64,000 nt of DNA, taken from the NCBI GenBank assembly GCA_011503125.2, contig WWBZ02000002.1:806001-870000 (forward strand), written 5' to 3'. The position numbers and the translations under genes are program-made. The notes below the pieces were generated by a model. That model worked only from the letters and a program-made list of their open reading frames with translations, did not search any database and was not told the DNA's origin. Origin of the DNA: Botryosphaeria dothidea. Taxonomy: Eukaryota > Ascomycota > Dothideomycetes > Botryosphaeriales > Botryosphaeriaceae. Positions within the stretch are counted from its first letter, which is position 1; each line of letters opens with the position of its first letter. Positions 1-11,151 of the stretch are shown here, one piece after another.

Positions 1-1183
1 GGCCGCCATGATGTTCATATGTACTGGAAATCCGAAGATGCCGACGTACGTGAACTGGCAAAAATGGTATGGTCCAGTCGCACTTCTTTCCTCATCACTT
101 TGCTGCCAGTCTTGGCCATCGAAGCGAGAATCGAATCTTTTTATGGTACCTTTCAAGATACGCGAAAACGGCCATTCGCCCGGCCCATCAGAGGGAGAAA
201 ATGTCAAGATTCGAGCATATTTTGGACGAAGCGGTACGAAACATTCTCAGTCTTACGGGGGAGGAGCTCAGTGAACCAGAAAACTTGACTTGCGCACATG
301 CAACTTACTCCAGAGCTTCCAGCGCATAGCAGACAGATGGGGACGCAAACCCGTAAAGGGAGTCAAGCCCTAGACTTTCGCGCAAACCCAAAAGCTCAAT
401 GCTTGAGAAATAATTTACGCCGGGTATCTCGGAGAGACGATTGGAGGAATGCAATGCAGCCATTGTAAGGCTGATAGGAACGGGGCGGCACTCTCACAGA
501 AACGGACCTGTTCATAGGTCAACCATTGAGATTTCGGCGGCATTGGCACGCCTTAACAGATTAAACAGGGTGGCTATATTTAACAGAGCATTCCACCCCT
601 CCAGCTCCTCAATTAAGCTTTCTCGTGCCGAGTTGCACGGATCACAGAATCAACCTTAAAAGAAGAACCGGCGGGCGCCTACCCACACCGGAGCCGTCGG
701 AGAACCCTGGCGACGGGGTATTTTTAGCGCCCCTGAACGGCCCGCTGCCCGACGACCGTTGCCGGACGAAACATGAAACATGCCAACCTCTGGGTCAACC
801 GTCGTGCAAGCGCCGGCGAATCATGGGAGACCCGGAGAGAGACCGGCGGCAAGCAGTCGCGGGCGCCGACGAGATTGGCAGAAAGAGTCGCCGGAACTAC
901 GTCCTGCGCCGAGTGCGAGTACATAAGCTCTTCTTTTTGATAAAAAGACTTTTCGTAACTCAAGCACGGATGTACAGGAACGAAGTCAAGCATATTCGTG
1001 TCGGATTTTGTCGGATGAGGCGGAGGAGGAACAGACATGAATGGGGACAATGCGAACGCAAAAAAAAAGCCTTCAAGAGTCAGGGCTGCGCGGCTACTGA
1101 GAAGAGATATAAAGAAATGAGTGGCCATCGAACTGGCCAGGAATTCATCTGCTCAATGATCTCAGTCGTCAAGTCTTGCAACC
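1..1183. other. Left-edge non-coding stretch, possibly the 3' end of a gene
   Basis: I can support no complete gene here. A plus-strand reading frame running from about 1 to 288 has a fairly protein-like composition (it includes DADVRELAKMVWSSRTSFL) and could be the last exon of a gene that starts left of the window. It has no recognisable motif and nothing confirms the frame, so I do not call it as a CDS. The rest up to 1183 should hold the promoter of the terpene synthase. Long frames on both strands around 625-1245 have ordinary GC-driven composition and look like shadows. Confidence 0.4.
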
Positions 1184-2725
1184 ATGTCGTCATATCGCCG
1201 AGAAGACAAGCTGCACTGCATCCCCATGCCCGAGCCTGCGGCTGACTTCGACATGCCTCCAAAAGTAAGCAGCTTCTGGACAATACCCGCCCGCATGTCG
1301 ATCTGTGATCACACATCATACACGACCCATCAAGGCACTCCGTGATAGAATCATGAACTCACAACCAAATCGCAGATGCTCCTCCCCCGCATCGTCTCCT
1401 CAACGCCCTCTCCCCACCACCCATACACCCAGCTCCAAGACGCCCACCTCGACTACTGCCTCAAATCGCAACCATGGATCTCTGGCCCCTCCCCCCCATC
1501 CTCTCGATCATCCTCCTCCTCCTTCGAAGAAGACAACGACGACGACCACTACCCCCACCACGACCTCCTCGCCGCCTCCGCCCTCGCCGACCTCAACACC
1601 ATCGCCTCCGCCTTCCCCTCCCTCCGCTCGCGCGCCACCATCCTCAGCATGGCCGCGTGGTTCCGCCTGCTCCGCCTCGTCGACGCGACCCTCGAGACCC
1701 TGCCCTGCGCCTGCGCGCTCGACCGCATCATCAACGCCAACCTGATCGACGCGCTGCGCCGCGGCTGCCGCATCGGCGTCGTCAAGGCCGCGCGCCCCAA
1801 CCCGCTCGACAACTTCGCCGGCGGCCCCGCGCGCACGTACCGAGAAGAGCGGGAGAACGCGTGGGGCTGCCGGGAGGGCGGCAGGAAGCGCGATGCCAGC
1901 AGCAGCAGCAGCAGCACGAGCAGCAGCGCGAGCAGCAGCGCGAGCAGCAGCCGCGCGCCGAGCCCCCCGTCCGCGGCTGGCGGGCTCTGCTGCTGCGACC
2001 CGCACGCCATGGCGTCGACGTCGCGCCGCCTGCGGCACCTGACGGGCGTGTTTCGCGCGCACGTGCAGGCGCTCCTCCCGGAGCGCGCGTACCGGCGGCT
2101 GGCGGCGGCCATCTGCAACACGTGGGCGGGCTACGTGGCGGAGGCGAACTTCCGCGAGAGCGTCGGGAGCGGCTTGTCGTCGTCGTCGACATCGTCGATA
2201 TCGCGATCCCTGCTGGGTACGTACCTGGCGGTGCGCGAGCGCACGATCGGGGTGGCACCGTTCTTCGTGCTGCTCGAGGCGGACGTGCTGCCGGCGGGCC
2301 ACGTCGCGAGCGGCGCGCTGAAGGCGCTGAAGCAGAGCGTGACGGACGTGGTGGTGCTGCAGAACGACCTGTGCGGGCTGGAGCCGGACATTTGTGAGGA
2401 TAACGTGCTCAACTTTGTCATTCTGGCGAGCGATGAGCTGAGGGCGGTGATGGCGGGGAAGGAGGTCAGGACGGCGGCGAACGGGAGGTTACGGGGGGAA
2501 GAGTTTGGGATGACGGTTCAGGAGGCGGTGAAGAAGGGGAACGAGGGGATTCTACGGGCTACGGCTATGCATAACAACGTGGTGGAGATGGCCAGCCGGC
2601 ACTGCGAGTATCTGGTCGCGGAGATGGACAGGGAGAACTGCGACGAGGAGGCGGTGGTGGCCAACGAGATCTTGAACTTCGTTACAACGCACTACAGGTG
2701 GGCGTCACAGGCTTGGGATTTTTGA
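1184..2725 (+). CDS. Class I terpene synthase-like protein with altered metal-binding motifs
   Basis: Two exons, 1184-1264 and 1376-2725, with a GTAAGC...CAG intron in phase 0; 476 aa. The start fits because the N-terminus (PEPAADFDMPPK, then LLPRIVSSTPSPHHPYTQL) reads like the opening of fungal sesquiterpene synthases. The fold signature continues: an Asp-rich region about residues 125-135, an RERTIG motif about 315 (the diphosphate-sensing Arg region), an NSE-type region NDLCGLEPD at about 357, and a C-terminal THYRW. Known enzymes bind three Mg ions through a DDxxD/E motif and an ND-x2-S-x3-E motif. Here the first is reduced to VDATLE, and the second has Gly for Ser and Asp for Glu. Two serine-rich low-complexity stretches (about residues 201-220 and 293-308) interrupt the alpha-helical fold. 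Family membership is fairly sure; catalytic activity is not. It converges on a methyltransferase gene. Confidence 0.8.
1897..1953 (+). repeat. (AGC)n microsatellite inside the terpene synthase
   Basis: Imperfect AGC repeats interrupted by ACG and GCG units encode a Ser/Ala run in the terpene synthase. The repeat is in frame and read without a stop. A shorter TCG/TCA-rich stretch at about 2177-2205 encodes the second serine run. Such tracts commonly vary in length between strains. Confidence 0.9.
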
Positions 2726-3885
2726 ACGCGAGAGGAACGAATGGTTACGAGCTATGTTGTATGAATGATGCCTGTACGAGGTTAGATGGGGCTTGGTCTC
2801 TTCGGTATGGCAATAGCGAGCTGGAGAAAAATGGCGTATAGAATGGAACCAAACCCTTCTGGAGTCAATTTAGCTACTTCAACAATGGTCTTTTACTGCA
2901 ATACTGTGTGCAAACATGCCAAACTTCGATCGCAGAGCTGTCGAGAATTCGTCCCACAGGTTGGTGACGCACGAGCCTGAAATCATCGTGAACATATTTG
3001 CCCTACAGAAGCAGTCTTCGACCCCTGTATCGAACGATGGTGACTCACTCGCGTGAAGTGGCGAATGACATCTTCACCGGACAGCCCGACGGTGAATCCG
3101 AGAGGTGAGCTTTTAACGAGCATTGAGTGGCGTCGATCTTGAGGCGGAGTGGCCGAACGTCTGCATGGGGGTCGACTTAGCGGGTACAAGGCGTGCACGG
3201 CCCGGATCTACACACGACCTGTACCTGGCGCTTGGATATACCACTTGTGTGGGATTTATTCTCCGGAACTAAAGCTGAAAACTGTATCGGATAAGGCGCT
3301 TCTGGTTTTCCATTGGCTCTCATGGCTGATGGCCTAGTCTCACGCGACCTCGGAAACCCGCCGTACGGAAGGGGCTGGAATTAAATGGCGAGAAGAAAAT
3401 CGTGTGACTCTTCAGAAAGCTCCACGCAACGGCACCGGAAGATGGCCGTTACAAGGAAATGGTACCGATCCTATGGAAAAGGCCGTCGTGAGGAGAAATA
3501 ATAGCGCTTGAACTCGGGCCAGTATGACTTGACGATGGTGGCATTATTCGTGGGAGCGATACGAAAATCATTCCGATTGTAGCAGTGAGGGTGAACTCGT
3601 GGGGTGTCGAAGCGTTCGTCGGGACGCAAATGTTTAGGAAGGCCGTTGACATTAACGTCCGGATGAATGCTTCGACTCTCCACGGGAAGGAAATTTCGTA
3701 TTGAGATCGAACTCGTATTTCTGGCAAAAACGAGCTGTAATACTAAGATAACATCCGGCTCTTGCTGATGAATGTAAATATTACGAGTGCAAATCACCCA
3801 TACATAGACTTAGGTGAATAGTTTAGGCGGGCTTCCGTGCCCAGAAGATGTCTATCGGGAAATAACTGTGGACCTTCGGGTATGT
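2726..3885. other. Intergenic region between convergent genes, with foldback element A
   Basis: No gene is supported. It lies between the ends of the terpene synthase (+) and the methyltransferase (-). The only structured feature I see is the foldback element at about 3595-3686, annotated separately. The minus-strand frames at 3449-3797 arise from this element and its flanks. Confidence 0.7.
3595..3686 (+). repeat. Foldback element, copy A
   Basis: Imperfect inverted repeat. The left arm contains GTCGAAGCGTTCGTC (from 3606) and the right arm is the near reverse complement GATGAATGCTTCGAC (ending 3676). The arms are about 36 nt with roughly eight mismatches, around a loop of about 20 nt. The 82-nt core 3601-3682 aligns without gaps to copy B at 11664-11745; by eye 52 of 82 positions are identical, including the loop side. 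There is no coding capacity. The inverted structure plus dispersed copies suggest a small non-autonomous mobile element or introner-like element. Confidence 0.75.
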
Positions 3886-5330
3886 TTAGCATATAAAACT
3901 TCTGGAGAGGAGGGAGGGGATTGCTAGTGTGGGCCGTACACGGGGGTCATAAAGATCGCTCTTTGCCTTTGGAATGAACTCTGTCACTTCCTTCGTGCTC
4001 CAGCCCAGTCCATTTGTCAAGATCTTTACTGATAAGCCTAGTAGATTGTCGGCGATGTCTTTCTGGAACAGTCGGCCCATCGTTTTCTCCCTCTTCCCTC
4101 TTGGCCACGGCCCAATCGGAAACTTGGTGTGGGCTTCCTCTATTGACCGAAAGCCGTGTTTCTCCAGGAGCTGCCGGAAGTTTGACGTAGCCATGGAATT
4201 GATGCCCAGGTTTTTGAGTGCTTCATGAATGCCGTTGCTCCATCTGGTGACAGCTGAATCAGGACCAGCACTACCATCATCGCAGCCGATAGGTATGTGA
4301 AATTCCTGAAACTCCACCCAGCCGCCGGGGCGGAGGCTGGAAAAAGCTTGCTCGATCATCTTGTCCCAGTTTTTGATTCCAAGCAGCACAGTGCGTGTAT
4401 GTATGTAATCAAAACGCTGGCCAAAGGTCCAGTCGGCATTGGCATCATCAACAATGAACTCACAATTTGCGGGAACATTATGAGGCTGGATGGGCGAAAG
4501 GTCCGTCCCAATCACATGAACGTCAGGATGGGCGTCGGCGAATTCAATACACCAAGCTGTAGATAGGTGTCAGTCGGAGTAAGGAAGCACGCCGAACAGT
4601 TAACTGGCTGCAGGTTCGGTGCGTCGTAATCACAGTGAGCTCGCGTACGGGTAGATATCACAACTTACCACCAGTGCCGCAGCCAATGTCCATGGCCTCG
4701 TGGACAAGATCAACGCTCAGCGGAGCAAGATAGAGCCTCCCATTGAGGGCAATATCCCAGACTCTGTGCTGAAGGTCTGATTGGGTCAGCGGAGATGTGG
4801 ACAGGCGGGGCTGATCAGCGCACTCAAGCGATCAATTTCCTCCTGCAAATCGGGTCAGCCGGGGATGAGCTACATGGATGGAGACAGGCAGTGCGCACAT
4901 CGTCATTGGGCAGTGAGTAGCCTGAGGCTGGACGGTAAGCTTTGGCAGATCAACAAATGCGAGCATGTGGAACTGACCGCCGTCCTCAATAGCATGATAG
5001 CGGCGCCCATTCTCGTAACGATAACCGGTCACGCTGGAGGACAATGAGGTGGTGGTGCTGCGGCTATTCTGAGTTCAAGACACGGCAACCAGGACACAGA
5101 GGCTTACGAGTCCGGGAACTCGCCGAAGGTAGAGTCGCTGTCCTGCGGAGACTGAGAAGCAAAGCGAGTCAGCGCTGGACAGAGGTGAAACAGGCATGGA
5201 GCGCATTGACGCGGGTTTCGCGGTGGCTTACATCGACGGAGAGCATTTCGCCAATAATATGGGTGGCCTCGACGGAGGAGGCATCGGCTGCGGCAGCCGT
5301 CGGCTCAGGGTGGGCTGTTTGAGCTGCCAT
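3886..5330 (-). CDS. SAM-dependent methyltransferase, UMTA/LaeA-like fungal family
   Basis: Seven exons on the minus strand: 5330-5232, 5151-5108, 5057-4978, 4921-4899, 4842-4824, 4776-4669, 4556-3886; 347 aa. The joined protein follows the order known for this family: an acidic N-terminus, YRYENGRRYHAIEDGG, YSLPNDDEEIDRLNLQHRVW, the SAM-binding loop DIGCGTG at about residue 118, an acidic strand-end VIGTDLS, and LRPGGWVEFQEF after the fourth strand. Members methylate small molecules or act as regulators like LaeA; the substrate here cannot be told. Two exons are only 23 and 19 nt, and two introns start with GTGCGC rather than GTAAGT. Both are needed to keep the conserved sequence in frame, which supports the model. 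The stop is TAA at 3886-3888; a further 3' exon cannot be fully excluded. Confidence 0.85.
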
Positions 5331-6843
5331 GGGTCCTTGTAGGGTGCCGCGGCGCTGCAATAAGCTTACTGCTAAGGTGCTGGGTTGCGTAGTGCGTGCA
5401 GGTACGCAGATGTGGTCGGCAGAGGGGTGGAGGTTGGAGTTGCGCTCGACGGCGTGAGGCCATGGCCATGGTGGATGGGGCGGCCGGCAGTTGACAGTCC
5501 CGTGGTGGACGGCGGCAGCCAACAGGCAGTGAGGGTGGAACGGAGGAGCGAGCGGCGGCCGGTTTTGGTAACTCGGTTCAGATGGATCGCCGGCTTGTGG
5601 CGTCAGAAGAGGAAACATCGAGCAACCGTTTCCGCGATCGGGCCGCTGCCGGAAAAACACAAGCGCGGAGAGTGAGTGAGCGAGTCTTCTCCCCTCTCTG
5701 CCACGCTGCCGCCTCAACATGCACGAGCATAGCCACCACTCCAGCCCGGATTGTGCCATGGTGCCACGACACGTGTTCCTGCGTCGGCCTTGCAGTGACG
5801 TTGCGTCCAGGGCAGAAGCGCGTCAAGCTTTGACGCGCCAGCCGCTCTCTCTGCACCGCCTCAGTCCTCAGCCACCGCGTCGCGGACCGCCGACCGCTGA
5901 CCGCCGCTCAGCCATCTCCTCCTCCAGATGCCTGCAATCCCGGCGCCTATCTTGGGTCGGCGTGTCCGAGGCGGCGAATCGTCGAAGCTGTTGTAGCCGC
6001 CTCGACACCGCGCCAGCGCCCATCCTCAACGTGTCGTGGCCAATAGCAGCCTGAAACGACTCCCTCCTCCCCTCGCCTCTTCCACCTCTGTTCCACCACC
6101 GCCGATCCGGCCTTAAAACGTCTCGTCTAAACTCCGATTCATGGCCCTGCTATACACGCAGATTCTGCATCTCGCCCAAACTTCTGCACGTGTTTCATCG
6201 CTGCACCATCATGGAAGTTGGCCCGAATAAAGCCGTTCTACGCCAGTGGCCAACACGTGGACCCTGGACCTCTGGGACTAGGAGACAGCCGCCGTGCCTC
6301 GAAGCCAGCGAGGGAAGCATACAGGGTTCCTGCCGCCTCCTGTTGAGCCTCTTCTGCCCTACTCGCTGCATCGTGTCCCAGCCCACTTGTCGTCTGGCCA
6401 ATCACCAGCCAAAACAGCCTTCCAGCAGCTTCATTGGCCCTCTCTTCCGCCTCTGGTCACCGCTCTAGAGCATTCGCTTGTTCTGCGGGGCTTCCGCCGC
6501 TGCTTTCGTCGATCTGCCGTCCAATCGAGGAGCTACCTTGTGCAACCGAATCGGCCATCATGCACAGGGACCTCGCCGACTCAGCACAAGCCAAGCACCC
6601 TTGCGCCCCGTTGCCATGCATCGGTCTATGCCCGGTCCTCTGACCAGGGTTCCCTCAACTGCTTGCCAGCCACTGCCGTGTGGGGTCAACTTCAAGGGCC
6701 CGCTGTCGCACGCCGTAAGAACCCGTGAATCCCGTCTGCGCCCTGCATTCTACTTTCACAGCTTTTGCGTCTCTTGTTCTCCGGAAGATGAGGACCCTCC
6801 TACGCCTCAACTTCCGTGACTGAACGTACACGACCATCTCAAG
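5331..6843. promoter_or_regulatory. Divergent promoter region with a cluster of CCAAT boxes
   Basis: This 1.5 kb lies between the start of the methyltransferase (-) and the seven-TM gene (+). It contains CCAAT pentamers in either orientation at about 6040 (GGCCAATAGC), 6397 (GGCCAATCACC), 6432 (TTCATTGGCC) and 6522 (GTCCAATCG), the kind of site bound by the fungal HAP/CBC complex. The right part is pyrimidine-rich and probably 5' UTR. No coding region is supported. The frames seen here have no exon-like boundaries or recognisable motifs. Confidence 0.45.
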
Positions 6844-9360
6844 ATGGGCGGACTTGTTCCACACGACGTGCTTGGCCTCGCCATCTTCGTCGATGTCTTG
6901 AGTGTCGTTGCCACTGTTCTTGGTCTTCTTTTGTGTTTCATGCTTTGGAATCATGGCGAACGAGTCTCCTGTAAGATCTTCGACTCGTTACCCAGGACGA
7001 AGACTGATTCAAACAGATATCCTAATGCTCAGCGCCTCCACTACCATGGGCTCCATCATCGGCCTGGCCCGCCATCTTGATTACACTCTAAACTGGAGAG
7101 ACATCCAGATCGAGCGCTTCCAAAATGAACAACACCATAGCTACAGCCAAGCGGACATGTTCGGAAAAGCTGATGTGGGGTGGCGCTTGGTGTTGAGCTG
7201 GCTCTGTACGGCCTTCCGCTTTCAATCACAAAGCCCGGCACTTTGCTAACAGTCTCATACAGCAATATTCACCTACAACGTCGACGCGCTTCTAGTACTG
7301 TTCTGGTAAGTCCCACTCGATGAGTTTGTGGCGCTACTCATTTAGCTTACAATCTCTCAGGTCGATTGCATTATTCATCGGCACCTGGGACATCAAGGTC
7401 AACGCTTCTACCAAGAACGCCATGTCGATCGTCTTCAAGACTTCCGCCGTCGTCCTTCCCATCGGAATGTGCGTGGCGTGTAGCACCGATACGGTCCAAC
7501 GCGTTCCGGTGGCCTACTTGGTCGCCTACAACTTCTTGAGTATGTACTGTGCTTCAAAAGATCTTGAAGTAAAGGCTAACCGTCCCTGCAGTGGCTACCT
7601 GCTTGACCACTGGATCCCTTCTAGTTGTCATAGTGCTGCTGAAGTATCTTCAAAGTCGAAATTTTTTCACGCGGTTTTTCCCAAAATCAACCACCATGTC
7701 GACTTCGCTCGGCGGAAGGACGATGTCAAGTGTGGCCACAACGCGGACCACGACAGGGACAGACAAGTGGCTCATTGTCCGATTCAGTATCATCATGATT
7801 TGTCTCTTGTAAGTTTTTGTCACAGCGTCGAGGGCTTCCACTGACATAATAAGGGTCTTTGAAACGGCGCAGATCATTTACCAGATCGTCAACTATGAGC
7901 GCAACCGGCATCCATCGAGAACCACGGCGGAGTCACCAAACTTCAGTGCTGAACAAGCGAAGATCGACATTTCACAAGACATCCCGGGCACCCTGCCTAG
8001 CATTATTGCTTTCTTAATTTTCGGGACGACAGCCCCGTTTCGGAGGAAGTATGCACGCATCATCAGAGTTATATGCTGCTGTTCCCCGAGGCAGAGGGCA
8101 AGATCTCGTAAGGACCCCGTACCGTGGATGATGCTTCAACCTCGACCACAGGGTGAGGCGTCGTGCGCCTCTTTTCCTGACGACTGCGAATTGGAAGCCC
8201 AGAACAAACCAGAGAACGGAATCAGAGTCAGGACGGAGATCACAACATCCTCAGTATCAAGCTCGATAACGGCAGCGGAGAACCCCTCTGATGTAAAGGA
8301 CAGACCAGTCACAAAAGAGGATGTCCGGAGAGTTTCATTTGGAGGCACAACCGTGAGGTCGGAGGAAGAACCAGCGACGCCTCCTTCAGCTCACAGCAAC
8401 CCGAACAGTAGAAGGCCTTCTTCGCCATCAAGATGGCATTCGCGGACACTATCACCAATAATCCTACCCGTCAGCTATCCCCCAGCCCCATCCGGTCAAC
8501 CTTTTGGATCTTGGGATTGGTCTTCCCATAGCCGACAAACCTCCTTATCTCAGAGCCACCAGGGATCTATATCCCATGGCGCTCATGTGTCTATTTCCAA
8601 CAGCCAGAAACCAACCGCCTCCCCGAGTAGACAGGCCTCGATCTCATCAGCACATTCTCAGCGTTCCTTCAGCAATCCTTCCTGGACGGTTCCTGCAAGC
8701 CCACCGCGGCCTCGCGCGCTTCCGCTCCTCCCTGAGTTAGATGCAGACAGCTCCGCAACTACTGCAATGCATCGCCGGACGCCTTCTTCGCCTAGAAGCC
8801 CCCGATCAAGCAAGGATGATCCACTGTATCAACGACCCATGTCATCCCCGAGGCAGACGGACGCGCCCCCAGTGCCGCGGATACCTGAACCTTCCGAGTG
8901 GCGGAGAGATTCCACAGCGACAATCGCGAGTGCGCAGATTCTGACCGAGATTTCCAGGGGTTCTGGAATGTCTCAAACTGCGCTGAACCCATCGAGAGAA
9001 TGGGCGGACGCAGGAGAAAGCGGCATGCAAGGTCAAGGAAGAGGAGGACATCCTAGTTGGCTTACGGAATCAGCAAGGGCATCATACGACAGCTTTTCCG
9101 CAACATCCAATCGTGGTTCTGGGGATGGTCTGGTCCCCACCGCGACGGCTCGGTCCGGAACCATCGCCATTAATCTCGCTTCTGCCCACGACCACCTCGG
9201 CCCTCCGCAGGCGAGCGGCAAGCGCAACAACGCTTCGAGAACCAGTGAGGCACAGCAACAGCGACAAGGATCCGGCTCTCAGTACTCCACACCGCATGGA
9301 TCCCCAAATCCTGCTGCGGTAACTCCACCGAGCCACCAATCGCCTGGCGGATGGATTTGA
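6844..9360 (+). CDS. Seven-transmembrane protein with long Ser/Pro-rich tail (GPCR-like, orphan)
   Basis: Six exons: 6844-6970, 7017-7205, 7263-7305, 7361-7539, 7592-7808, 7854-9360; 753 aa. Joining the exons gives seven hydrophobic segments in the first about 312 residues: about 10-36, 43-65, 100-122, 136-154, 168-196, 225-250 and 290-310. Right after the last one come a basic stretch (APFRRKYARII) and a cysteine cluster (VICCCSPRQRARSRK), where receptors often have helix 8 and palmitoylation. The remaining about 430 residues are Ser/Pro/Gln-rich and probably a disordered cytoplasmic tail. Seven TM segments, a very short N-terminus and a long phosphorylatable tail resemble a G-protein-coupled receptor, but I see no signature of a named fungal class, and there is no CFEM domain. 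A conserved fungal multipass protein of unknown function is the safe statement. Intron 2 uses a GTACGG donor. Confidence 0.8.
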
Positions 9361-11079
9361 GCATCCCTTGTCTCACTTGTACATAATGTGTTTCTTCTTT
9401 TTTAATCTTCGGACTGGGAGGACTTTTGCGGGCTCACCAGGAAAGACGGCCCGGGCGGCCATGTTTACGAGACGGATATACCATTTTTCAATCGCCATGT
9501 AGAAGGAACGACAAAAAAGCAAGTGGGTGGATTTGTAACAACTACGAAACTCTTCAGATCCGCACCGGTCAAAGATTAGACCGGGACTTGCCGGTGGAGG
9601 GGGTGGAGGGGGTGGAAGACGGATACCTAGTAAGGAAGGAGCTTAGCAGAGGACGATTTACGGAAAGATAACGAATCAAGAGAAGAAGAAAAATGATACC
9701 CAGCTCCACGATTCGCGTTTTCTTCTCGTTTAACTGCACGTTCCGCTTGTTTACGTGCAGGTGCATACCGATCGTGAAGGTTCGAGGCCTGCATGCGGGG
9801 ACACGCGTTTGTGCGCAATCGTATTTCCCTTCTCTGCTGCTGCTCCGCTATTGCTAACGTCACACGCATCACCACCGCGCATGGGCTCGGCTTGTTGAAG
9901 ATGGCTATCCTCGCGGATCTGCTAACTACAACACGACTCGCGCCGGGCCGGGCCAAGCTTTTTCTGACAAGTCGTCGTCACTACTCCGGAACTTCCATCT
10001 TCTTTTTGAGAATGCGGAGAGAAACACAGACGTGTTTTGACGGGTGAGGCGCTCGCCAAGCTCGTCTCTTGAGGCAAGGGCTTGCATGATGCATAAACAT
10101 TGGGCTATGCGAACGCGTGTAGTGCGTTTCTTGGTGGAAGGCCTGATGTCGTAGGCGGGTAGGCCTCCCTTGGGGGCTAAGGTTTAGGCATGGGACGGAC
10201 TGCCTGTATGACTCGGAATGAGATGGGAGGAGATGGGAGATCGTGGAGTCTGAAGTCTATCTATTTTCGCGTGATGGTCAAACGTTTGGCGATGGTGATC
10301 TGTCGGCTCCGGAACGATGGAGACGAGCTTTGAGCTTTGCATAGTAGCGAGTTGGTCCAAGATGTTGGTTACTGGTTTTCCTCGGCATCTAGAATGCTTT
10401 TGAATATGTTGCGATCAGGATGCTGAGAGTATTTGAGTGGATCCTCTGTGATTGCTGCAGAGTTGCCGCAACCGGTACGCAGTTTTGAGTAACAACCGCC
10501 CACAAAATCGAGCGTCAGACGACACAAAGTGAATTCCGGAGCCTTTGATAGATGTGCTTCTGGCTGTTTCTTCCTCACAAGTCTGGTAAGAATAGCAGCG
10601 GCACTTCGCCATCAGACCGTGCGTAAAAATAGTTGCCGGATAGGAATCCCGGGCTGCGGCTGAAGCAAGCCAACCCCACTCTTGTTTCAATCCCTCACTT
10701 CCATCCGAACTCCCCTCGATCTCTCGTCCATCCCACCGGCGGTCTCGAAACATCGGATCATTCATGCATTTACAAAAGACTCGGCTGCCACGAAACATGC
10801 GTGTGTTCGCGCGGACGGACTTCGGGCGGCGGAGCGGCGGTGACAGCCGCGGCCATGCGGGAAGAGCCCCGAACAAACCGTGCACCGACGCAAAATTTCT
10901 GCTCCACCAAAAACACCACGGCAGGGGAGAAAGGGGCTCGGCTTTCATCCGCGCGACGACGGCAACCTGTCGACTGTCTGTTGACCTTTTGCATATGTCT
11001 TATAATTTGTCAACCACTAAGTTCCTCCATCAGTTGCCTGATCCGCCTCGGATTACAGCATCTCATCAGGGCCTCAACA
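9361..11079. other. Intergenic region with a G-rich tract
   Basis: No gene is supported between the seven-TM gene and the tRNA. A G-rich repeat of the unit GGTGGAGG lies at about 9592-9620 and could form a two-tetrad quadruplex; it is just a candidate. The minus-strand frame at 10415-10948 has no motifs or splice structure. Confidence 0.6.
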
Positions 11080-11151
11080 GCCCCTTTAGCTCAGTGGTAG
11101 AGCGCGACACTAGTAATGTCGAGGTCATCGGTTCGACTCCGTTAGGGGGCA
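11080..11151 (+). tRNA. tRNA-Thr (anticodon AGT)
   Basis: A 72-nt cloverleaf without intron. The acceptor stem GCCCCTT pairs with AGGGGGC; the D arm is GCTC/GAGC; the anticodon stem CGACA/TGTCG closes the loop CTAGTAA with anticodon AGT (read IGU, decoding ACU/ACC). The T arm carries TTCGACT with A and B box promoter sequences in the usual places. One T-T mismatch is seen in the T stem. A T run follows directly (TTTCTTTTT at about 11152), as expected for RNA polymerase III termination. Confidence 0.93.

Noticed and set aside
1508..2302. 264-codon minus-strand frame and several others overlapping the terpene synthase
   Set aside because: They are GC-driven shadows of the plus-strand exon, rich in Arg/Ala/Gly/Val repeats; the plus strand carries family motifs.
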